Positions 7,784 through 14,298 of a stretch of DNA of 64,000 nucleotides are shown in pieces. A program made the position numbers and the translations under genes. The DNA is taken from contig DEKJ01000016.1 of the NCBI GenBank assembly GCA_002353825.1, positions 940 through 64,939 of the forward strand, written 5' to 3'. Numbering within the stretch: position 1 is the first letter of the stretch; every line of letters begins with the position of its first letter. The notes beneath the pieces were generated by a model, which did no database searches, had not been told where the DNA came from, and saw only the letters and a list, made by a program, of their open reading frames with translations. Source of the stretch: Prevotella sp. UBA2725. Lineage in GTDB: Bacteria > Bacteroidota > Bacteroidia > Bacteroidales > Bacteroidaceae.

Positions 7784-9073
7784 TTATAGCCCGAATTCTT
7801 TCTTAATCCTGTCGACCTGGTCGAGCTTCTCCCATGTGAAGAGCTCCACCTTCATGGTCTTCGTCTCGTGGTAACGGGAGGTGAAGGTCTTCTCCACGAC
7901 CTCGTTCTTGCGGCCCATGTGTCCATAGGCAGCGGTCTCGAGATACATCGGCTGCCGGAGGTTGAGCTGACGCTCGATGGCGTGTGGACGGAGGTCGAAC
8001 ATCTTCTTGATCTTCTCGGCTATCTCGCCGTCGCTCATCTTGACGTGGCTCTTGCCGTAGGTGTCGACATAGACGCTTACGGGCTCTGCCACACCGATAG
8101 CATAAGCGAGCTGCACAAGCATCTCGTCGGCCACGCCGGCGGCTACCATGTTCTTGGCGATATAGCGAGCGGCATAGGCTGCAGAGCGGTCCACCTTTGA
8201 TGGATCTTTGCCTGAGAAGGCACCGCCGCCGTGTGCGCCCTTGCCACCGTAGGTATCGACGATGATCTTGCGGCCTGTGAGACCGGTGTCTCCGTGAGGG
8301 CCACCAATCACGAACTTACCCGTGGGGTTGACGTAGTATTTGATGTCGTCGTTGAAGAGGGCGAGAACCTTCTCACCGAGCTGAGCTTTTACGCGTGGGA
8401 TGAGGATATTGAGTACATCCTCGCGGATCTTGGCAAGCATCTCCTCGTCGGCTTTCTGCTGTGCCTCCTTAGAGTCGTCAACAGGTCTCACGAAGTCGTC
8501 GTGCTGCGTGGAGACGACGATGGTGTCGATACGCTGAGGCACGCCGTTGTCGCTGTATTCGATGGTCACCTGACTCTTGGCATCGGGGCGGAGGTAGGTC
8601 ATGACCTTGCCTTCCTTGCGGATGTCGGCGAGGGTGCGCATGATGAGATGAGCGAGGTCGAGGGTGGCAGGCATATAGTTTTCTGTCTCATTGGTGGCAT
8701 AGCCGAACATCATACCCTGGTCGCCGGCGCCCTGGTCATCTTCTTCGTCGCGAGAGACACCACGGTTGATGTCGTCGCTCTGCTCATGAATAGCCGTAAG
8801 GACGCCACACGAGTTGCCGTCGAACTGATATTCCGACTTCGTGTAGCCTATCTTGTTGATGGTTTTGCGGGCGATGGTCTGCAGGTCGATATACTCTGTA
8901 GAGCGTACCTCACCCATGATGATGACCTGGCCCGTGGTGTTGAATGTCTCAATGGCGCAGTGAGCCTGTGGGTCGTAGGCGAGGAACTGGTCGAGCAGCG
9001 CATCGCTAATCTGATCGGCAACCTTGTCAGGATGCCCTTCCGAAACTGATTCTGAGGAAAACAAATAACTCAT
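7784..9073 (-). CDS. metK: S-adenosylmethionine synthetase
   Basis: Makes SAM from methionine and ATP. From the ATG at 9073 the protein is 430 residues and begins [20 protein letters not shown], the usual MetK N-terminus. Further signatures are DQGMMFGYA and [19 protein letters not shown]. The frame stays open 40 codons upstream to a TTG, but that extension lacks homology and overlaps the promoter region. It is somewhat longer than the E. coli enzyme (384), as in other Bacteroidales. Transcribed leftward from a TAACTTTG box that lies inside a long palindrome. Confidence 0.97.
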   Translation of the reverse strand: MSYLFSSESVSEGHPDKVADQISDALLDQFLAYDPQAHCAIETFNTTGQVIIMGEVRSTEYIDLQTIARKTINKIGYTKSEYQFDGNSCGVLTAIHEQSDDINRGVSRDEEDDQGAGDQGMMFGYATNETENYMPATLDLAHLIMRTLADIRKEGKVMTYLRPDAKSQVTIEYSDNGVPQRIDTIVVSTQHDDFVRPVDDSKEAQQKADEEMLAKIREDVLNILIPRVKAQLGEKVLALFNDDIKYYVNPTGKFVIGGPHGDTGLTGRKIIVDTYGGKGAHGGGAFSGKDPSKVDRSAAYAARYIAKNMVAAGVADEMLVQLAYAIGVAEPVSVYVDTYGKSHVKMSDGEIAEKIKKMFDLRPHAIERQLNLRQPMYLETAAYGHMGRKNEVVEKTFTSRYHETKTMKVELFTWEKLDQVDRIKKEFGL

Positions 9074-9206
9074 AATTGCATTACTTTCTTTACGTGGACA
9101 AACGCAAGTAACCGTGAAATCTGAGGGACATTTCGCAGTTTTAGCATTTTTTTGTGTGGTTGCAAGCAGCCAAATTCTTCCACAATTAAACAATGTATAT
9201 CTAAAT

Positions 9207-9255
9207 CGGGTGCAAAGTTACGACTATTCTATGGAATAGCCATGCTTTGCACCCG
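9207..9255. promoter_or_regulatory. metK promoter embedded in an 11-bp-arm palindrome
   Basis: CGGGTGCAAAG (9207-9217) and CTTTGCACCCG (9245-9255) are perfect inverted arms, with a second inner pair CTATTC/GAATAG. The left arm contains the minus-strand box TAACTTTG (near 9213-9220). A T-run follows the right arm on the plus strand. It may act as both promoter and terminator-like structure. Confidence 0.6.
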
Positions 9256-9347
9256 ACTTTTTTATTCCCATTCTTATAGGGAAGACCCTAAACGAAGTGG
9301 AGAAGTATAGATCGCATAGCTATTTCGCTGTGATAATTATACGTGAA

Positions 9348-10778
9348 TTAGTTAAACAAGTCCTCGAGAGTTATCTCACACTGCACGTGGGAAGAATACT
9401 CATTTCTGACAAGTCCATAAGTAGTGATGAATGTCGTCATGATCGACTTGCGCGTCTTTGTCTCCTCAAGGAAATCATTCTCCTTTGTCAGTAAATTGTC
9501 GTAGTATGCCTTTGTGATAGTAAAGGGTTGGTTATAAAATTTTATCTCGCATAGATTCACCGTGTTGTCATTTCTGTCTATGACGAGGTCTATTTGCGCC
9601 CCCTTGTCAGAGGAGGAGCTTCTCCAAGAAGACACCATACTCTGCACGCCACTGATACCCAGTGCTTTCTTTATCTGATGGATATGCGATAGGCACAGCA
9701 TCTCAAAGGCATAGCCACTCCATGCCCTATAGAGTGCACTGCCGAGAGAGTGAGTCCAGAAATGCTCGTCGCGATAGCGGTTCTTCTGGATGAAGTGGAA
9801 AAAGAAAAGAGAGTAAAAATCTGTCAGCTGGTATAAAGCAGTCTTCTTGATTTTTCCATAGGGCTCATAGCAACGGATAAAGCCACATGCCTCCAGCTCC
9901 TTGAGCATTGTCGTCAGTCCACCATTGTTCTGCAGTTTTGTGGTGTTAATGATATCCTGACGTGTCAGTCCTTTCATCTTCTTTGACAATGCCTCGACGA
10001 TGCTGACATAATTAGCCGAATATTTAAATAGAGCCTTATATAGGTTATCAAACTCGCCATCCAGAGCGCAACCCACCTCAAAGAAGAGCCTGTCGATATT
10101 TTGTGCCACACTCAGTCCTTTCTCCATCTGGTTCAGATAGTAAGGCACACCACCCATGACCATGTAGCATTCTGCTATCTCCTTTTTGGAATAGCTGAAG
10201 CCTTTGGTATCGAAATACTCCTTGCACTCGCCAAGAGTGAAAGGCTCCAGGGCTATGCGATGTGTCAGACGGTTATGCAGCCCGCCACGGTTGTTGATGA
10301 GCTTGTTGAGCATCCATGAAGTTGCTGACCCGCAGACCATGAGCTTGATGTCATCACGTGTTGAAGCCCATGAGTTCCAAAAATGCTCCAGTGCCGAGAG
10401 AAAACCGGAACGAGGAGTGTCCATCCATGGTATCTCGTCGATAAAGATGATTTTCTTGCCTTGGGGTAGCTGACTCAGGTATCGTGACAGCTCTACAAAA
10501 GCAAGTATCCAGTTATCGGGAACATCTATTTCTTCTTTGCCTGAGTATTGTCTCAGGGCCACCGTGAAGTTGAGCAGCTGATCCTGCATCGTCACATTGT
10601 CCATACCGGTAACGTAGAAGGCCAACTCCGGGCCGAAGAGCTTTCTGATGAGGAAAGTCTTTCCTATCCTTCTCCTTCCATAAACTGCAATGAATTCCGA
10701 CTGGGTGCTGTCAGCCCATTGAAGCAGCTCCTCTTGCTCGCGTTTCCTGCCAATGATGTTATTCATATTCATAATCAA
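9348..10778 (-). CDS. AAA ATPase with C-terminal DUF234 nuclease-like domain
   Basis: A 476-residue member of the archaeal-type ATPase/DUF234 family widespread in Bacteroidales. Walker A is GRRRIGKT (about residues 35-42) and Walker B is IIFIDEIPW (about 109-117), with a winged-helix linker near residue 260. A PD-(D/E)XK-like motif lies at QIDLVIDR...LCEIKFYN (about residues 395-415). Function is not established for the family. It stands alone, with a well-formed leftward promoter at 10798-10828 (TTG, 20 bases, TAACTTTG on the minus strand). A few residues later (MNMNN) is an alternative start. Confidence 0.85.
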   Translation of the reverse strand: MIMNMNNIIGRKREQEELLQWADSTQSEFIAVYGRRRIGKTFLIRKLFGPELAFYVTGMDNVTMQDQLLNFTVALRQYSGKEEIDVPDNWILAFVELSRYLSQLPQGKKIIFIDEIPWMDTPRSGFLSALEHFWNSWASTRDDIKLMVCGSATSWMLNKLINNRGGLHNRLTHRIALEPFTLGECKEYFDTKGFSYSKKEIAECYMVMGGVPYYLNQMEKGLSVAQNIDRLFFEVGCALDGEFDNLYKALFKYSANYVSIVEALSKKMKGLTRQDIINTTKLQNNGGLTTMLKELEACGFIRCYEPYGKIKKTALYQLTDFYSLFFFHFIQKNRYRDEHFWTHSLGSALYRAWSGYAFEMLCLSHIHQIKKALGISGVQSMVSSWRSSSSDKGAQIDLVIDRNDNTVNLCEIKFYNQPFTITKAYYDNLLTKENDFLEETKTRKSIMTTFITTYGLVRNEYSSHVQCEITLEDLFN

Positions 10779-10797
10779 TGACTGTATATAACTTGCG

Positions 10798-10828
10798 CAA
10801 AGTTACAAAATATATATAGATTACGCAA
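10798..10828 (-). promoter_or_regulatory. Bacteroidota-type promoter for the DUF234 ATPase
   Basis: On the minus strand TTG (10826-10828) is separated by 20 bases from TAACTTTG (10798-10805). It lies 20 bases upstream of the start codon. Confidence 0.7.
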
Positions 10829-11253
10829 GTTTTAAAGGCTCATAATTGAGCTGAATCGATACATACGTGACGAACAGTCACAAAATCTGCGAAATCTGCG
10901 AGAAAGAAAGTCAACCGTTCTAAAAAGTTAGGGATTACTAAAGGTTGGGGAGTTGTGGACGAACACGGAGGCGGTATGTCACGCAGAACAACGGTGGGTA
11001 GGTCTAGCTGCGGACAATATGGACGAACGCAGACTAGCCGCTTCGCGGCTTTTCTCAACATTAATTTTCATCAATGCCCATTAATTTGCCATTAATTTTA
11101 TGAAGACAATCTAAGACAATTCTCGACAACGATAAACAAAATAATATTGTCAGATATTGTCGACTATTGTCCGAGGTTGTCGTTAAGGGAGACTCCTTTC
11201 TTAGAGAAAACATTCGACCTGTACGGTTAGAAATTAACGCTCTCAATGAATAA

Positions 11254-11500
11254 GCACCTCGGAGAGGTGCCACATGATTAGCCCTAGGTAAGGAGCGCAG
11301 CGACGCAACCTGGGGTTTGGAATCGGGCGGTTTAACCTGATCTGTCGGCCTCGAAGAGGGCGAACCTGTAAAGACCAGCACCCCGTCAAGGTTCGCCCTC
11401 TTCGAGGCCGGTATTCAGGTCATCGGTACCATTTCAACCCCACGTTTCGGCTGCGCCTTACGTGGGGCTAACCATGTTTGCCCTCTTCGAGGGCATTCAA
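11254..11500. repeat. Composite dispersed hairpin repeat
   Basis: Contains GCACCTCGGAGAGGTGC (11254-11270), a CCCTAGGT/ACCTGGGG hairpin (11282-11315), a perfect 22-bp inverted pair built on CCTCGAAGAGGGCGAAC (11346-11367 with 11389-11410), and a CCCCACGT/ACGTGGGG hairpin (11438-11467) followed by CTAACCATGTT. The same modules recur near 21.8, 40.2, 44.2-44.7 and 54.6-54.9 kb. Confidence 0.85.
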
Positions 11501-11586
11501 CGTCAGTTGGTCTACTCCCTATAGCCACTATCAGAATTATAAATTTCAACCGTACAGCTCGATTTTTTTATAGAAGTTTTCTTAAT

Positions 11587-11870
11587 CACCTTCACCTTTT
11601 TAGTATTAAACAATTGACAACCAATAGGTTGTAAGCATTTTCACCTTCACCCTGCCTTCACCTACCTTCACCTACCTTCACCAGAAGGCAGGTATTGAAA
11701 ATGCACATACTTAATACCCAGGCGTTTACAATGTGTACCATGATAAGATGCGGATGTGCTGCAACAAAGGTTGAGCGTGGATAGGGTGAAGGCGGGTGAA
11801 GGCAGGGTGAAGGCGAATTTCAAGTTAATGCAGTGAATAATAGTTAGTTATGGTCAAAAAGGTGAAGGTG
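11587..11870. repeat. Long palindromic element of CCTTCACC/GGTGAAGG repeats
   Basis: Outer arms CACCTTCACCTTTTT (11587-11601) and AAAAAGGTGAAGGTG (11856-11870) are perfect inverted repeats. A second inner pair of 19 bp (11644-11662 with 11795-11813) also matches perfectly. The element has no open frame and no visible target duplication. It resembles a MITE or a transcribed hairpin. Confidence 0.75.
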
Positions 11871-11912
11871 AAAGAAATAATACATCTATAATTTTTCGCC
11901 TCGGGATCTAAC

Positions 11913-11992
11913 GGTGATCGTCGTGCGATTATACAGCAATCGTCGTGCGATTATACGGTGATCGCCATCTGTTTATTCGGTGATCGCCAAGG
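11913..11992. repeat. 22-bp tandem repeat array A
   Basis: Units begin at 11913, 11935, 11957 and 11979, each 22 bases, of the type GGTGATCGTCGTGCGATTAT plus AC. The first two are nearly identical and the last two diverge. No spacers separate the units. Confidence 0.8.
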
Positions 11993-12040
11993 TTCGCCCT
12001 CTCCGAGGCCGGTTTTCAACGAAACACAATCGATCCTAAA

Positions 12041-12110
12041 CCCCAGGTTACGTCAGGCCTCACCCCTATCCCCCTCCCCCGTAGGGAGGGGAAACCTTCC
12101 TCACCTGAGG
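12041..12110. repeat. Dispersed hairpin copy interrupted by a CCCTCCCC module
   Basis: CCCCAGGT (12041-12048) and ACCTGAGG (12103-12110, followed by CTAACC) are the two stem halves of the dispersed hairpin. The usual 14-20-base loop is replaced by 54 bases containing CCCCTCCCCCGTAGGGAGGGG, another dispersed palindrome. It looks like one repeat nested in another. Confidence 0.6.
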
Positions 12111-12138
12111 CTAACCAAGTTCAACCTCTCCGAGTTTG

Positions 12139-12226
12139 TTCTTGGTCGCATCGCGTTTTTGCCTCGTCCGTGTCGCGATACCGCCTCGTCCGTGTCGCGT
12201 TATCGCCTCGTCCGTGTCGCGTTATC
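12139..12226. repeat. 22-bp tandem repeat array B
   Basis: Three near-identical 22-base units GCCTCGTCCGTGTCGCGTTA plus TC begin at 12161, 12183 and 12205, and a degenerate unit precedes them at 12139. The array ends 65 bases before the -7 box of the gene at 12317. Confidence 0.85.
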
Positions 12227-12290
12227 GCCCCAATTGTGTTGTAATCGAAAAATATTTGGGCGGAAATAGTTTTATTTCGCAACTTTTTCG

Positions 12291-12298
12291 TAATTTTG
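12291..12298 (+). promoter_or_regulatory. -7 box TAATTTTG for the gene at 12317
   Basis: TAATTTTG lies 19 bases before the ATG at 12317, so the in-frame Met at 12296 cannot be the start. The -33 element is not clear. Confidence 0.6.
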
Positions 12299-12316
12299 CT
12301 GCAAAAGTTATCAACT

Positions 12317-12862
12317 ATGCTGACTACGTTAGATCTTTGCAAGAATATAGAAGATGCGGCCGGATGGAAGATGACGACTGCACGCGATTTTGACAAGCTA
12401 TCAGATACAATCTTCTTTTCTATCCATGAGCGTGTTTCTTCAACGACGTTGAAGCGCTTGTGGGGGTATGTCGACGAGGACGTGAAGCCTCGGCGCTACA
12501 CGCTCGATGCGTTGTCGAAGTTTTTGGGCTACAACAATTTTGATGAGTACCGTAACCAGACGGGCGAGCCGCAGAGCGGTTTCGTACAGTCAGTAAGTCT
12601 CAAGGTTGAAGATCTGAAGGCTGGCAATTGCATAGACCTCCGTTGGCCTCCCGACCGTCAGTGCCTTGTGCGCTATCTTGGTGAGGCTCGTTTTGCCATT
12701 GATGAGGCTGTCAATACGAAGCTTCATGTCGGTGATACGTTCACGTGCCATCTCTTTTTGCGTCATGAGCCTTTGATGCTTTCTTATCTTGTGCATGATG
12801 GCAACCCTCCAGTCAACTATGTAGCAGGGAAGATAGACGGGGTCAACTGGACGCTTCGCTAA
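12317..12862 (+). CDS. Conserved Bacteroidales protein with possible DNA-binding N-terminal domain
   Basis: A 181-residue cytoplasmic protein of unknown function. The N-terminal 80 residues (LSDTIFFSIHERVSSTTLKRLWGYV...RRYTLDALSKFLGYNNFDEY) have the helical, Arg/Lys-rich character of a small helix-turn-helix-like domain that recurs in Bacteroidales proteins. The C-terminal half (about residues 90-181) is beta-rich with no recognised family. It faces the kinase gene tail-to-tail, with the two stop codons overlapping by four bases. Array B lies just upstream. A regulatory role is an inference from the N-terminal domain only. Confidence 0.65.
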   Translation: MLTTLDLCKNIEDAAGWKMTTARDFDKLSDTIFFSIHERVSSTTLKRLWGYVDEDVKPRRYTLDALSKFLGYNNFDEYRNQTGEPQSGFVQSVSLKVEDLKAGNCIDLRWPPDRQCLVRYLGEARFAIDEAVNTKLHVGDTFTCHLFLRHEPLMLSYLVHDGNPPVNYVAGKIDGVNWTLR

Positions 12863-14130
12863 TCCCACTCCTCGATATGCTTGAACTGTCCCCATGGCGA
12901 TTGACGGAAACGCTGGATGGAGCCATGGGGTACGACGAGGGTTACACTTTCGAACTGTTTGGGCGTAAATACCTGGTTGATAGTCACCTTCCATTGTTTT
13001 GAACCGAAATGAGGCGGGCGCTTGCCAAACCGGAGGCTTATTGTGCGGAGCTCGGTGCAACGGGAGAATGCCCCGCGCATGATGTCGAGGTCACCCTCTG
13101 GGAGGATGACAGCTTGTAGATGTGGCATGTGTTCAAAGGCATGGAAGCCAATCTCCCGCACGCGATATTTCACCCCTTTATATTCCACACTCTCGGGAAT
13201 CTCAATGACTGTACTGCTTGTGGCATTGCCTGAGACCGACACAAGCCCACCACCCCAGGAACGATACCGCAGGTCGCCAATGCGGAAATCGGTCACTATT
13301 TCATAATAAGTGTTCTTGTCGTTTAATACCTTTGTCCTCTGAAGGGGAATAGCGACCCCGACAAATATGCTAATAAAAAGGATAATCCCTACGATGGTAT
13401 GCATGAGCCGCACGGCATGCCTGATGTCAATTGCATCTTCGTAACGGTGCTCGATGGGGCAGAGGCAGCGGCGGATGGCGAGTCGATAGAATGGTCCAAG
13501 ATGGAGCTGCTGCAAGATTTTACCAAGCGCAAAGATATCGTTTCGCAGGTCAGGTTGTGAACTCTTCATCTGCTCCTCAGAAATATAGCCCTTGCTTCCT
13601 GCGGGCTGCTTGAAGCAATTGTAGCTGTCGGTATCGGCAAGTCCGAAGTCTATGACGATGACATGTTGGCCGTTGCGTGTCACCATGATGTTGGATGGCT
13701 TAAGGTCACGGTGCACCACTTGCAGGTGATGGAAACGACTGCAGACAGCGATAAGCTCGCGGGCGATGCGGAGGCGCTCACTGCGGCTGTGCTTTGTTTT
13801 CAGCCATTCCTCCAGCGTCACGCCGTCAATCCATTCCATGACAATACACGTCCCTATTCCCGGGACATCCTCCAATCCCTTACATTCAGGCGTACCCTCT
13901 CCTTGCACCAACGAAAGGATGCCGGCTTCCTTATGCAGCAAGCCGGTATAAGCAGGATCAGCAAGGTATGGCTCTTTCAACGACTTCAACACCCACCACT
14001 TGCCACCGCGCCGTGCACGGACAAGGCGGTTGAAGCCGGTCGTCGGGATAGGTTGGAAGTCGGTGAAACAATCCGCCTTGCCGACATCGTCGTCCAAAGG
14101 AATAAAATCGGAGGATAAGCAGTTGTCCAT
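12859..14130 (-). CDS. Membrane-anchored Ser/Thr protein kinase with BspA-like LRR domain
   Basis: A 423-residue eukaryotic-like kinase with Lys49 (VLK), Glu68, HRDLKPSN (140-147) and DFG (161-163), all active-site residues present. The glycine loop is weak. The kinase domain is cytoplasmic and is followed by one transmembrane helix (about residues 245-263). A C-terminal extracytoplasmic domain carries LRR_5/BspA-type repeats (VREIGFHAFEHMPHLQAVILP, then GAFSRCTELRTISL) and the typical end TLVVPHGSIQRFRQ. The layout suggests a sensor kinase. A minus-strand TAACTTTG box lies at 14147-14154. The substrate is unknown; the tail-to-tail neighbour at 12317 is one candidate. Confidence 0.88.
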   Translation of the reverse strand: MDNCLSSDFIPLDDDVGKADCFTDFQPIPTTGFNRLVRARRGGKWWVLKSLKEPYLADPAYTGLLHKEAGILSLVQGEGTPECKGLEDVPGIGTCIVMEWIDGVTLEEWLKTKHSRSERLRIARELIAVCSRFHHLQVVHRDLKPSNIMVTRNGQHVIVIDFGLADTDSYNCFKQPAGSKGYISEEQMKSSQPDLRNDIFALGKILQQLHLGPFYRLAIRRCLCPIEHRYEDAIDIRHAVRLMHTIVGIILFISIFVGVAIPLQRTKVLNDKNTYYEIVTDFRIGDLRYRSWGGGLVSVSGNATSSTVIEIPESVEYKGVKYRVREIGFHAFEHMPHLQAVILPEGDLDIMRGAFSRCTELRTISLRFGKRPPHFGSKQWKVTINQVFTPKQFESVTLVVPHGSIQRFRQSPWGQFKHIEEWD

Positions 14131-14200
14131 CTTTTGTCTTTTACTGCAAAGTTACACATTAAAGGCGGAAAAAGCAAGGGAAAAGAGGGAAAAAGAAAAG

Positions 14201-14283
14201 GCGCTGCCCTAAAGGGCAACGCCATAAGTATCGTTGCCCTGAAGGGCAACGCCATAAGTATCGTTGCCCTGAAGGGCAACGCA
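14201..14283. repeat. 30-bp tandem hairpin repeat
   Basis: Unit of 30 bases at 14221-14250 and 14251-14280, with a partial copy before it. Each contains GTTGCCCTGAAGGGCAAC, a perfect hairpin. It lies between the kinase promoter and the end of the M16 peptidase gene. Confidence 0.85.
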
Positions 14284-14298
14284 CAGAACTATGTGGTT

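Larger units (their letters stand above)
10840..12290. other. Non-coding repeat island (about 1.45 kb)
   Basis: No convincing gene is present between the ATPase promoter and the promoter at 12291. Short open frames here run through palindromes and tandem repeats and change frame with repeat length. The stretch contains dispersed hairpins, a long GGTGAAGG inverted repeat and two 22-bp arrays, listed separately. An ATTAATTTTCATCAATGCCC element at about 11060 recurs at about 44402. Confidence 0.75.

Noticed and set aside
9074..9193. N-terminal extension of MetK from a TTG codon
   Set aside because: The 40 added residues are unlike any MetK, and the ATG at 9073 gives the family's normal start MSYLFSSES.
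9074..9255. SAM riboswitch in the metK leader
   Set aside because: I saw a promoter-containing palindrome but none of the conserved loops of known SAM riboswitch classes, and the space between the box and ATG holds no further strong stem.
10840..11381. Two short leftward open frames in the repeat island
   Set aside because: They run through dispersed hairpins, have no domain, and their frames change when repeat copies are compared.
11958..12393. Overlapping short open frames across the 22-bp arrays
   Set aside because: They are built from repeat units whose length is not a multiple of three and lack any protein-like pattern.
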